DNA of 64,000 bases, taken from the NCBI GenBank assembly GCA_964035545.1, contig OZ037767.1:4463680-4527679 (forward strand), read 5' to 3'. The DNA comes from Bugula neritina. Taxonomy: Eukaryota; Bryozoa; Gymnolaemata; Cheilostomatida; Bugulidae. Positions 35,194 through 46,981 of the stretch are shown here, piece after piece (within the stretch, counting starts at the first letter, position 1; each line of letters opens with the position of its first letter). Under the pieces are notes generated by a model that was not told the origin of the DNA, did not search any database, and was given only the letters and a program-made list of their open reading frames with translations. The position numbers and the translations under genes are program-made.

Positions 35194-37613
35194 TCATGAT
35201 AATTGATCACTGAGTGCTGCCTGCAGCGTTCTGTAAGCTATGTCTAGCAGCTGACGGTACTGTGTAGGAGACAGTCTCCGACACATAGAAGCAAGTGTGT
35301 CTGTATAACCACCATGTGTTGACAGATGAGCAGCTGTGTCACCTTCTTTATCCTGAATTGAGAGAATGTCTATTAGGTCAGCGACAGCGAGCTTGTTGGT
35401 CATAGCTTTCAATGTCTCCCCATAACCGCTATCTGCTGCATAGTGTGGAGGAGTTTTATCATCTCTATTCTGGAAACGGAGTTGTCTGACCAAGTCTGGT
35501 GTTGAGACGGAGTTTACTATGTATTCTACTGTCTCTGTATGACCTCTGTCTGCTGCACAGTGTAGAGCTGTGTTACTGTTTATATTCTGCAGTTGAAGGA
35601 GCTCAAGTGTTTCAGGTACAGATAAAACAGATAGCATACATTGGATTATTTGAGTATAGCCTTTGTAAGCTGAATTGTGGAGAGCAGTACTACCAGATTT
35701 ATCTTGTATGCTGATCAGGCTGAATCGGTCCAGTGCTGGTACACAGTCTAATATATACAGTTCAGTATTTCTAACCGGTTGTTTTCTGCTGCATTGTGTG
35801 TGATTGTTTGACCTTCTTGGTCAACAATTTTGAATAATTTGCTTGCTTCTTCTGGGGATATCTTGTTTATTATACACTTCAGAAATTCTGTATGACATTT
35901 ATGTACAGCAATATGTATAGCTGTGTTGCCATGATGGTCCTCCATAGCGATCAGTTTATAAAAATCATCAGCAGATATAGAATCTACGATATGCCTCAGA
36001 GAATCAACATTACCTGAAGAAGCTGTGCTATGCATAGCTGTATAACCTTTACTATTCTGCATGGCAAGTAACTGGAGTAGCCCATCCTTGTTCTCGATGT
36101 TGAATAATTCAAGTAATTTTGCGGTCGTTACTAAATCTATTACCTGTTTCAGTATTTCTGTTTGGCCTTTAGATGCTGCTAAGTTCACAGCTGTGTCACC
36201 ATGATGGTCCTCCATAGCGAGCAGTTTATAGCAATCATCTGCAGATATAGAATCTACGATATGCCTCAGAGATTCAACATTACCTGAAGAAGCTATGCTG
36301 TGCATAACTGTATAACCTTTACCATTCTGCATGGCAAGTAACTTGAGTAACTCATCTGATGGTACAATGTCCACTATACATTGTAATATTTCTGAATGGC
36401 CTCCATTTACGGCACTGAGTAGAGCTGTATTACCAGCCTCATTCTCAATGTTGAGCAATTCAAGCAATGCTTCGGTTTTTACTAAATCTATTACCTGTTT
36501 CAGTATTTCTGTTTCACCATTGAACGCTGCTAAGTTCACAGCTGTGTCACCATGATGGTTCTTCATAGCAAGCAGTTTATAAAAATCATCTGCAGATACA
36601 GAATCTATGATATGTCTCAGAGATTCAGTATTACCTAAAGAAGCTATGTCATGCATAGCTGTATAACCTTTACCATTCTGCATGGCAAGTAACTTGAGTA
36701 ACTTATCTGCGGGTACAATGTCTACTATACATTTTAATATTTCTGAATGGCCTTTATATGTGGCACAGAGTAGAACTGTATTACCATCTATGTTCTCAAT
36801 GTTGAGCAATTCAAGCAATTCCTCGGTGGTTACTAAACCAATTACCTGTTTCAGTATTTCTGTTTGGCCATTGAATGCTGCCAAGTTCACAACTGTACCG
36901 CCACGATGGTCCTTCATAGCGAGCAGTTTATAGCAATCATCTGCAGATATAGAATCTACGATGTGCTTCAGAGATTCAGTATTACCTGAAGAGGCTATGC
37001 TGTGTATAGCTGTAAAACCATACTCATTCTGCATGGCAAGTAACTTGAGTAACTCATGTGATGGTACAATGTCCACTATACATTTTATTGTTTCTGGATG
37101 ACCTTTATGTGTGGCACAATGTATAACTGTATTACCAACTTCATTCTTGATGCTGAATATTGTGTTTAATACATCAGCTAAGAAATAGTCTTTTATACAT
37201 TCAACTATCCCTGCATGACCATAGTATGCTGCACAATGTATTGCTGTATTACCTCTATCATTCCTAGTGCTAAGCAATTTCAGTGAGTCTTCTGCTGGTA
37301 CTGCATCTATTATCTGTTTTATTATGTCTGCTTGATTGTTGTATGCTGCAAAATGTACAGGTGTTTCAGCTTCCCTATTTTGTATAGTAAGCAAACAATA
37401 TAATTCAGTTGCAGTTACCAAGTCTATCACATGCTTCACTATTTCAGTGTAGCCGTTCCGTACAGCGTTGTGTAAGGTTGTCCAGCTATTGCGACCTCTC
37501 TCACTCAGCACACTGAACCGATCTGTGTCTGGAAGCGCAGCTAGTTTCGCCCTGAACTGCTCTGGGCTGTACCAAAGTTCCCTTAGATCTTCGTATAACT
37601 GATGAGTTGACAT
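35194..37613 (-). pseudogene. Ankyrin-repeat gene F, frameshifted
   Basis: Starts MSTHQLYEDLRELW at 37613 and stays open for 621 codons to a stop at 35748-35750. The sister genes read NCILDCVPAL here. In F a net 2-base gain within an AT run (35751-35758, CTAATATATACAG instead of CTAATATGCAG) shifts the frame. The missing C-terminal part is still present and open in the other frame down to the stop at 35194, ending LQAALSDQLS. Either a pseudogene or a naturally truncated 621-residue ankyrin protein. Much of the middle is almost identical to gene B, so the lesion looks young. A sequencing error in the TA run is possible. Confidence 0.8.
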
Positions 37614-39242
37614 TTCTAATTTTAAAAATTCAATACTCTGTACAGGTCAAAGTTTAAGTAATTTTGTAGCCATGGAAACATGGCCAGTTTCTGTCAAAAA
37701 TGTTTTAACTTTCTTGAAAGCTTCGGTGAATGCTAAATTTTTTCTTTTTCTCATTTTTCTGACTCTAGGAATGTGGGTCTCACAATAACATTTAGGTAAA
37801 TACTTGGTGCAACTGCAGCCTATATTTTGTGTATAGGAGCTAAGAAAGTAACAATGGTTGTCTGGCTACAAAATAAAATCAATGAATTTATAATTGTTGC
37901 TACTTTCTAAGCACCTATACAAAACATAGGTTGATGATTATTATTATATATCATGGTTAATGGTGAAGAAATCCAATAGCGCAGTATTTATTTATGGCTT
38001 GCAGATAATACTTCTATTATTGAACATTATATAATAACAATCATCGTATAGTGATAAAATCAATCTTTCTTTTTCAGATATTTCTATTGATCTTAATTTA
38101 GCATTTATAATGATGCTCAAGATGTGCTTTGTATGTACATTGTCAGGTAATATGGACAATATAATGTTTCCATAAGATGTGCTTTGTATGTACATTGTCA
38201 GCTAATAGAGGCAATATATATTTCTATGATATTGTAAACTTGAGCTGTAATATCTTGCACTGGTCTTTGTACATGTGACTTTTATGTCATATTTTTGCTA
38301 AATATTTTGTTGCTTATCCAATATGCTTACTCTATTATTTATATCTGTACATATCTTTCTTATATTTGCTATATATTCAATGCAATTGTCATTTGTTTCA
38401 AGAGATTCAAATAAAGTTGAAGGTTTATAAGTTTTGCAAGGAAATGAATAAAAATTAGCAACAAACTAGTGGGTTTAATCAAGGGGTGGTTAAATAGTTT
38501 TATCATCTATAAAGAAATATACATCAATAATAATTTATACATCAAAATCTTAAATGCTAAACTTTAACAATTAGTAGTATTTGCCCTTGCAATAAAACCT
38601 TAAAAATCAAACACTGAAATATTTTTGTGTAATGGTGCTTTTATAAAAAATTAAATATCGATAATTGCATCAGTGCTAGCTCGTCATAATCTTTTGGAAA
38701 ACAAACAGTAAATTGTGTCTCTAAACTATTGATAAATACAATGTGTTCATTCGCTATTCAAATACAGTTTACAGAAGAAAAAAATACAACTTTAGGATAT
38801 ACATATGTGAATATAAAATAATGATGCATAGCACTAAAAAGTGCATGCGTTTACCCCATTTTAAATCATTGTATCACCAACACTTTGATTGCAAAAATAG
38901 TTATAATGAAGAGTAATTAAATCTAAGAAAAGAAACCCCTTGTGCTACAAAAACACATAATTTAGAATCTAGTTCTCAGTTAGCAGAAATATTTTCAATC
39001 AAAGTCAATGAGTCTGATTCCGTAGAAAGAAAAATGGTGAAAAATTATTTCAAATTTAAAGCTATTAAGAAATTAAATTATTTTAATTCAACTGCAGATC
39101 TGAAATCAAAAATAGGTGTTGAGATTTTCTAAATTGCAGCGTAAAATTGTTTATATAACAGCCAATGGAAATTAACAACAGTGTCTAGTTTCAGGAGTTT
39201 GTATGCAGATTTACAATAAACGCTGCATTATCTTCATGATGA
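37614..39242 (-). other. Spacer F-G
   Basis: Shared array spacer without a gene. Carries the duplication of about 55 bp upstream of F (about 38115-38215, AAGATGTGCTTTGTATGTAC twice). Confidence 0.55.
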
Positions 39243-41732
39243 TTAATCACTGAGTGCTGCCAGCAGCGTTCTATAAGCTATGTCCAGCAGCTGACGGTAC
39301 TGTGCAGGAGACAGTCTCCGACACACAGAAGCAAGTGTCTCTGTATAACCACCACGTGTTAACAGATGAGCAGCTGTGTCACCTTCTTTATCCTGAATTG
39401 AGAGAATGTCTATTAGGTCAGCGACAGCGAGCTCATCAGTCATAGCGTTCAATGTCTCCCCATAACCGCTATCTGCTGCATAGTGTAGAGGAGTTTTACC
39501 ATCTCTATTCTGCAAACGGAGTTGTCTGACCAAGTCTGATGTTGAGACAGAGTTTACTATGTATTCTACTGTCTCTGTATGACCTCTGTCTGCTGCACAG
39601 TGTAGAGCCGTGTTGCTGTTTATATTCTGCAGTTGAAGTAGCTTAAGTGTTTCAGGTGCAGATAAAGTAGATAACATGCATTGGATTATTTGAGTATAGC
39701 CTTTGTAAGCTGAATTGTGGAGAGCAGTGCTACCAGAGTTATCTTGTATGCTGAGCAGGCTGAATCGGTCCAGTGCTGGTACACAGTCTAATATGCAGTT
39801 CAATATTTCTAAACGGTTGTTTTCTGCTGCATTGTGTATGACTGTTTTACCTTCCGGATCAGCAATGCTGAATAATTTGTTTGTGACATTTGGGGATATG
39901 TTGTCTATTATACATTTCAGAAGTTTTGTATGACCTTTGTGTACAGCAATATGCATAGCTGTGTTACCATAAATGTTCCTCATAGCAACCAGTTTATAAA
40001 AATCAGCTGCAGATATAGCATCTACGATATGTCTCAGAGATTCAGTATTACCTAAAGAAGCTATGTCATGCATAGCTGTATAGCCTTTACTATTCTGCAT
40101 GGCAAGTAACTTGAATAACTCGTCTGCTGGTACAATGTCTGCCATACATTTTATTATTTCTGGATGACCTTGATATACGGCACAGAGTAGAACTGTATTA
40201 CCATCCTTGTTCTCGATGCTAAGCAATTCAAGCAATGCTTCGGTCTTTACTAAATCTATTACTTGTTTCAGTATTTCTGTTTGACCATTGAATGCTGCCA
40301 AGTTCACAGCTGTTTTGCCATGATAGTCCTTCATAGTGAGCAGTTTATAAAAATCATCTGCAGATATAGCATCTACGATATGTCTCAGAGATTCAGTATT
40401 ACCTAAAGAAGCTATGTCATGCATAGCTGTATAGCCTTTACTATTCTGCGTGGCAAGTAACTTGAGTAACCCATCTGCTGGTACACTGTCTACTATACAT
40501 TTTACTATTTCTTGATGACCTTGATATGCTGCGCAGATTAGAACTGTATTACCAAAATTATTCGCAATGTTGAGCAGTTCAAGTAATTCCGTGGTGGTTA
40601 CCAAATCTATTACCTGTTTCAGTATTTTTGTTTGACCATTGAACGTTGCTAAGTTCACAGCTGTGTCACCATGAAGGTCCTTCATAGCGAGCAGTTTATA
40701 GCAATCATCTGCAGATATAGAATCTATGATGTGTTTTAGAGATTCAGCATTACCCGCAGACGCTATGTCATGCACAGCTGCATAACCATACTTATTCTGT
40801 GTGGCAAGTAACTTGAGTAACTCATCTGCTGGCACAATGTCTGCTATACATTTTATTATTTCTGGACGACATCTACGTGTGGCACAGAGTAGAGCTGTAT
40901 TACCATCCTTATTCTCAATGTTGAGCAATTCAAGTAATACCGTGGCAGTTACTAAATCTATCACCTCTTTCAGTACTTCTGTTTGACCATTGAACGCTGC
41001 CAAGCTCACCACTGTGTCACCATGGTGGTCCTTCATAGTGAGCAGTTTATAGCAATCACCTGCAGATATAGAATCTACGATGTGTTTCAGAGATTCAGTA
41101 TTACTCGAAAATGCTATACTGTGCATAGCTGTATAACCTTTACTATTCTGCACGGCAAGTAACTTGAGTAACTCATCTGCTGGTACAATGTCTGCCATAC
41201 ATTTTAATATTTCTGGATGACCTTGATATGTGGCACAATGTAATGCTGTATTACCAAAGCTATTCTTGATGCTGAATATTGTATTTAATGTATCAGCTGA
41301 GAAATGGTTTTTGATACATTTCACTATCTCTGCATGACCATAGTATGCTGCACAATGTATTGCTGTATTACCTCTCCCATTCTTAGTGCTAAGCAATTTC
41401 AGTGAGTCTGCTGCTGGTACTGCATCTATTATCTGTTTTAGTATGTCTGCTTGATTGTTGTATGCTGCATAATGTACAACTGTTGCGGCTTTCTCATTTT
41501 GTATAGTGAGCAGACGATATAAGTCATGTTCTGTTACCAAGTCTATCACATGCTTCACTATTTCAGGAAAGCCATTCTGTAAAGCTTTGTGTAAAAATGT
41601 CCAGCCATTGTGATCTCTCTCACTCAGCACACTAAACAGATCTGTGTATGGAAGTGAAGCTAGTTTCTCATTGAACCGCTCTGGGTTTTGACAAAGTTTC
41701 CTTAGATCTTCGTATAACTGATGAGTTGACAT
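39243..41732 (-). CDS. Ankyrin-repeat protein, array gene G
   Basis: Single open exon, 829 residues from MSTHQLYEDLRK at 41732. A mosaic: the leader and first repeats match B and C (NPERFNEKLASLPYTDLF), the middle matches E almost exactly, and the last repeats match C (ETLASVCRRLSPAQYRQ). Full set of supercycles. Ends AYRTLLAALSD. The 5' flank with a GTAAGT/TGTATAG intron candidate is nearly identical to that of C. Confidence 0.88.
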   Translation of the reverse strand: MSTHQLYEDLRKLCQNPERFNEKLASLPYTDLFSVLSERDHNGWTFLHKALQNGFPEIVKHVIDLVTEHDLYRLLTIQNEKAATVVHYAAYNNQADILKQIIDAVPAADSLKLLSTKNGRGNTAIHCAAYYGHAEIVKCIKNHFSADTLNTIFSIKNSFGNTALHCATYQGHPEILKCMADIVPADELLKLLAVQNSKGYTAMHSIAFSSNTESLKHIVDSISAGDCYKLLTMKDHHGDTVVSLAAFNGQTEVLKEVIDLVTATVLLELLNIENKDGNTALLCATRRCRPEIIKCIADIVPADELLKLLATQNKYGYAAVHDIASAGNAESLKHIIDSISADDCYKLLAMKDLHGDTAVNLATFNGQTKILKQVIDLVTTTELLELLNIANNFGNTVLICAAYQGHQEIVKCIVDSVPADGLLKLLATQNSKGYTAMHDIASLGNTESLRHIVDAISADDFYKLLTMKDYHGKTAVNLAAFNGQTEILKQVIDLVKTEALLELLSIENKDGNTVLLCAVYQGHPEIIKCMADIVPADELFKLLAMQNSKGYTAMHDIASLGNTESLRHIVDAISAADFYKLVAMRNIYGNTAMHIAVHKGHTKLLKCIIDNISPNVTNKLFSIADPEGKTVIHNAAENNRLEILNCILDCVPALDRFSLLSIQDNSGSTALHNSAYKGYTQIIQCMLSTLSAPETLKLLQLQNINSNTALHCAADRGHTETVEYIVNSVSTSDLVRQLRLQNRDGKTPLHYAADSGYGETLNAMTDELAVADLIDILSIQDKEGDTAAHLLTRGGYTETLASVCRRLSPAQYRQLLDIAYRTLLAALSD

Positions 41733-43288
41733 TTTTAATTTTGAAAAAAGTACTCTATACAGGTCAAAGTTTAAGTACTTATGTAGCGATGGAAGCAAGG
41801 ACAGTTTTTGTTGAAAATGTTTTAACTTACTTGAAAGCTTTGGTGAATGCTAACTTTTTTCTTTTTCTCATTTTTCTGACTCTAGGAATGTGTACCTCAC
41901 AATAACATTTAGGTAAATATTTGGTGCAAATGCAGCCTGTTTTGTGTATAGGAGCTATGAGAGTAACAATGGTTGTCTGGCTACAAAATAAAATCAATGG
42001 ATTTATAATTGTTGCTACTTTCTAAGCACCTATAAGAAACATAGGTTGATGATTGTTATTATATATCATGGTTAACGGTGAAGAAATCCAATAGTGGTTT
42101 GCAAGATAATACTTCTATTATTGAACATTATATAATAACAATCATCTTGTAGTGATAAAATCAATATTTCTTTTCAGATATTTCTATTGATCTTAATTTA
42201 GCATTTATAATTACGCTCAAAATGTGCTTTGTATGTACATTGTCAGCTAATATATGGACAATATATTTCCATGATATTATAAACTTGAGCTGTAATATCT
42301 TGCACTGGTCTTTGTACATATGACTTTATGTCATATTTTTGCTAAATATTTGGTTGCTTTTCCAATATGCTTACTCTATTATTTAGATTTGTACATATAT
42401 CTTTCTTATATTTGCCATATAATCAATGCAATTGTTATTTGTTTCAAGAAATTCAAATAAAGTTGAAGGTTTATAAGTTTTGCAAGGAAATGAATAAAAG
42501 TTAGCAACAAACTAGTGGGTTTAATCAAAGAGTGGTTAAATAGTTTTATCATCTATAAAGAAATATGCATCAATAATAATTTATACATCCTAATTTTAAA
42601 TGCAAACATTAACAATTAGTAGTATTTGCACTTGCAATAAAACCTTAAAAATCAAACACTGAAATATTTTTGTGTAATGGTGCTTTTATAAAAAATTAAA
42701 TAACAATAATTGCATCAGTGCTAGCTCGTCATAATATTTTGGAAAAAAACAATAACTAATTGTGTCTCTAAATTATTGATAAATACAATGTGTTCATTCG
42801 CTATTCAAATACAGTTTACAGAAGCAAAAATACGACTTTAGGACATACATATGTGAATATAAAATAATGATGCAGGGCACTAAAAAGTGCATATGTTTAC
42901 CCCATTTTAAATCATTGTATCACCAACACTTTGATTGCAAAAATAGTTATAATGAAGAGTAATTAAATCTAAGAAAAGAAACCCCTTGCACTACAAAAAC
43001 ACATAGTTTAGAATCTAGTTCTCAGTTAGCAGAAATATTTTCAATCAAAGTCAATGAGTCTGATTCCGTAGAAAGAAAAATGGTGAAAAATTATTTCAAA
43101 TTTAAAGCTATTAAGAAATTAAATTATTTTAATTCAACTGCAGATCTGAAATCAAAAATAGGTGTTGAGATTTTCTAAATTGCAGCGTAAAATTGTTTAT
43201 ATAACAGCCAATGGAAATTAACAACAGTGTCTAGTTTCAGGAGTTTGTATGCAGATTTACAATAAACGCTGCATTATCTCCATGCTGA
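41733..43288 (-). other. Spacer G-H
   Basis: Shared array spacer, AT-rich, no gene. Its 3' half (about 42960-43288) is nearly identical to the segment before G (38900-39245), including an extra TAGTTTCAGGAGTTTG stretch seen only in these two. Confidence 0.6.
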
Positions 43289-45106
43289 TTAATCACTGAG
43301 TGCTGCCAGCAGCGTTCTGTAAGCTATGTCTAGCAGCTGACGGTACTGTGTAGGAGACAGTCTCCGACACATAGAAGCAAGTGTGTCTGTATAACCACCA
43401 CGTGTTAACAGATGAGCAGCTGTGTCACCTTCTTCGTCCTGAATTGAGAGAATGTTTATTAGGTCAGCGACAGCGAGCTTGTTGGTCATAGCGTTCAATG
43501 TCTCCGGGTAACCGATTTCTGCTGCATAGTGTAGAGGAGTTTTCCCATCTTCATTCTGCAAACGGAGTTGTCTGACCAAGTCTGGTGTTGAGATGGAGTT
43601 TACTATGTATTCTATTGTCTCTGTGTGACCTCTGTCTACTGCACAGTGTAGAGCTGTGTTACTGTTTATATTCTGCAGTTGAAGGAGCTCAAGTGTTTCA
43701 GGTACAGATAAAGTAGATAGCATACATTGGATAATTTGAGTATAGCCTTTGTAAGCTGAATTGTGGAGAGCAGTACTACCAGAGTTATCTTGTATGCTGA
43801 TCAAGCTGAATCGGTCCAGTGCTGGTACACAGTCTAATATGCAGTTCAGTATTTCTAAATGGTTGTTTTCTGCTGCATTGTGCATGATTGTTTTACCTTC
43901 CTGATCAGCTATGTTGAGTAATGTGTTCAAGTAATTTGGAAATACTCGTATCTTGTTTATCATAAACTTTAGAAGATCTGTATGACCTTTTTTTACAGCA
44001 ATATGTATAGCTGTGCAACCATTAACGTTCTTCTTAGCGAGCAGTTCATAGAAGTCATCTGTAGATATAGAGTTTGTGATATGATTCAGAGACTTAGTGT
44101 TACCTGAAGAAGCTATGTTATGCATAGCTGTATAATCATACTTATTCTGTATGGCAAGTAACTTGAGTAACCCATCTGCTGGTACACTGTCTACTATACA
44201 TTCTATTATTTCCGGAAGACCTTGATATGCTGCAAGATGACCTTGATATGCTGCGCAGATTAGAACTGTATTACCAAAATTATTCGCAATGTTGAGCAAT
44301 TCAAGTAGTTTTTCAGTCTTTACTAAACCAATTACCTCTTTCAGTATTTCTGTTTGACCATTGAACGCTGCCAAATTCAGAGGTGTGTTGCCATAATTGT
44401 TCTTCATAGCGAGCAGTTCATAGAAGTCATCTGTAGATAGAGAGTTTGTGATATGATTTAGAGACGTAGTGTTACCTGAAGAAGCTATGTCATGCATAGC
44501 TGTATAATCATACCTGTTCTGCATGGCAAGTAACTGGAATAACTCATCTGCTGGTACACTGTCTACTATACATTCTATTATTTCCGGATGATTTTTAAAT
44601 GTGGCGCAAAGTAGAGCTGTATTACCATCTTTATTCTTGATGCTGAATATTGTTTTCAATGCTTCAGCTGAGAAATGGTCTTTTATACATTTCACTATCC
44701 CTGCATGACCATATTTTGCCGCACAATGTATTGCTGTATTACCTCTCTCATTCCTGGTGCTAAGCAATTTCAGTGAGTCTTCTGCTGGTAATGCATCTAT
44801 TATCTGTTTTAATATTTCTGTGTGATTGTTGTATGCTGCAAAATGTACTGCTGTTTCAGCTTCTTTATTCTGTATAGTAAACAAACAACATAAGTGATCA
44901 TGATCTTTTACCAAGTCTATCACATGCTTCACTATTTCAGAATAGCCATTCTGTAAAGCGGTGTGTAAAATTGTCCAGCCATTGCGATCTTTCTCACTCA
45001 GCACACTAAACCGATCTGTGTCTGGAAGTGCAGTTAGTTTCTCATTGAATATATTTGGGTTCTGACAAAGTTTCCTTAGATCTTTGTATAACTGATGAGT
45101 TGACAT
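43289..45106 (-). CDS. Ankyrin-repeat protein, array gene H
   Basis: Single open exon, 605 residues from MSTHQLYKDLRK. This is the most upstream and most divergent array member, with fewer supercycles. It has private features: a 7-residue tandem duplication (AAYQGHLAAYQGLPE, 21 bp, near 44217-44255) and a unique link KIRVFPNYLNTLLN. The last 200 residues resemble gene A closely (GYPETLNAMT), suggesting exchange between the two ends of the array. Ends AYRTLLAALSD. Confidence 0.88.
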   Translation of the reverse strand: MSTHQLYKDLRKLCQNPNIFNEKLTALPDTDRFSVLSEKDRNGWTILHTALQNGYSEIVKHVIDLVKDHDHLCCLFTIQNKEAETAVHFAAYNNHTEILKQIIDALPAEDSLKLLSTRNERGNTAIHCAAKYGHAGIVKCIKDHFSAEALKTIFSIKNKDGNTALLCATFKNHPEIIECIVDSVPADELFQLLAMQNRYDYTAMHDIASSGNTTSLNHITNSLSTDDFYELLAMKNNYGNTPLNLAAFNGQTEILKEVIGLVKTEKLLELLNIANNFGNTVLICAAYQGHLAAYQGLPEIIECIVDSVPADGLLKLLAIQNKYDYTAMHNIASSGNTKSLNHITNSISTDDFYELLAKKNVNGCTAIHIAVKKGHTDLLKFMINKIRVFPNYLNTLLNIADQEGKTIMHNAAENNHLEILNCILDCVPALDRFSLISIQDNSGSTALHNSAYKGYTQIIQCMLSTLSVPETLELLQLQNINSNTALHCAVDRGHTETIEYIVNSISTPDLVRQLRLQNEDGKTPLHYAAEIGYPETLNAMTNKLAVADLINILSIQDEEGDTAAHLLTRGGYTDTLASMCRRLSPTQYRQLLDIAYRTLLAALSD

Positions 45107-46981
45107 TTCTAATTTTGAAAATTTAATATTCTATACAGGTCAAAGTTTAAGTACTGATGTAGCGATGGAAACAAGAACAGTTTCTCTCCAAAATGTTTTA
45201 ACTTACTTGAAAGCTTCAGTGAATGCTAACTTCTTTATTTTTTTTTATTTTTCTTGCTCCAGGATGTGTACCTCGCAATAACATTTAGGTAAATATTTGG
45301 TGCAAATGCAGCCTATTTTGTGTATAGGAGAGTAACAATAGTTGCTTAGCTTAAAGAATGAAATTGATGGCATTTTTTGCTTCTTACTAAGCACCTATAC
45401 AAAACAATGTTTGATATTGCGTATTCATATATAATGCTGAATGGTGAAAGCCAGTAAGCCTGGCTTGTAAGATAACACTTTCATTATGTAATATGTAATA
45501 ACAATCATCATGTAGTGATAAAATCTATCTTTTTTTTCATATATTTTTATTGATCTTAAATTATAGTTTAAAATGCTCAAGATGTGCTTTATATGTACAT
45601 TGTCAGCTCATAAGGACAATATAATGTTTCCATAAGATGTGTTTTATAAGCACATTGTCAGCTAATAAGGGCAATATATATTTCTATGATATTGTAGACT
45701 TGAGCTGTAATATCTTGCACTGGTCTTTGTACATATGACTTTATCTCATATTTTTTGCTAAATATTTTGTTGCTTATCCAATTTTAGTTTGTTTACTCTA
45801 TTATGTATATTTGTACATATCTTTTTTATATTTGCTGTATAATCAATGCAATTGTTATTTGTTTTAAGAGATTAAATTAAAGTTGAAGGTTTGTAAGTTT
45901 TGCAGTAAAAAGAATAATAATTAGCAACAGACTAGTGGGTTTATTTAGGGGTGGTTAAGTAGTTTTATCATCTATAAGGAAATATACATCAATCATAATA
46001 TATACATCATAATTTTAGATATTGAAAACAATAAATTGCGTCTCTATAGTCAATACTATTGATGGATATACAATGTGCTTATTAACAATGCAAATGCATT
46101 TTACAAAAGCAAAGATACAATTTTTAAAGATACGTGACTGTACCAGTATCATAGATCTGATTTATGAACATTTTATCTTTAGATATAAAGCTTTTCTAAT
46201 GCTTTGCATTGTCAGAGCTACTGCGGCTAGCAAGCAGCCATCTGACAACTATATTATATACATTACTGTTTTACGCTGCATCCTTCCTTCAATTTTACTT
46301 GCAATATGTAATGCTCAGCATGTACCACCCAAGAATAACTGTGGATATCATTACAACCTATCATACTTTCATCTGTATTGAACACTCACTAGTAAAAGTA
46401 ACTTACAAGAGGGCAATAATAAAACAACATGTACTTATTAGCATCAACTTATCAATCAAATATAAATGATGTTCGTTGCCGACCCCCTCATGTAGACTAT
46501 TATGTATACTCATAGTACAGTGACTATAAAGTAATGATGCATAGCACTAAAAAGTGCACTTTACCTCATTTAAATCATTGTACCACGAAGACTTAAAATT
46601 TATGACTTTTATTGCAAAAATAATTATAATTAGACGTATTTAAATCTAACTGAGAGAAGAAAATTGTTGCTCTACAAAAACGCACAATTGAAATCTTACT
46701 TCTGCTAGCAAGAATAACTTTAATTAAATTGCACACGAATATGTCAAAATGCCTATACAATTTTTACAAGTAAATTAGGAACAAACATATATAAAAACTT
46801 TATTGATTAGCTGAATATAAATAAATTCACAGGTACATTCAAAATATATAAATCAACATTTAAAAATGATTGCGCAAAATCAGCAGTATATGGCAAGTCT
46901 GTCTAACAAGTGCAAATGGTTGGTTGATATGGCAGGTCTGTGTCTACTGCATGTGAACATGTGATGTGCTGCAGACGGCAC
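45107..46981 (-). other. Right edge of the ankyrin array and 3' side of the caspase gene
   Basis: Unit-type spacer continues to about 46030 and resumes at about 46520-46720 (ATGATGCATAGCACTAAAAAG), interrupted by an LTR-like insertion. Homology ends near 46720. On the minus strand CAATAAAG at 46804-46799 is a plausible poly(A) signal for the caspase gene, about 180 bp after its stop. No ORF here is convincing. Confidence 0.6.
46139..46519 (+). mobile_element. Solo-LTR-like insertion, 381 bp
   Basis: Begins TGTACCAG and ends TAGTACA, flanked by the 5-bp duplication GTGAC (46134-46138 and 46520-46524). The uninterrupted site TATGTGACTATAAAATAAT survives in the spacer of gene E near 30982, proving an insertion. 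AATAAA occurs near 46415 on the plus strand. No coding capacity. Confidence 0.8.
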
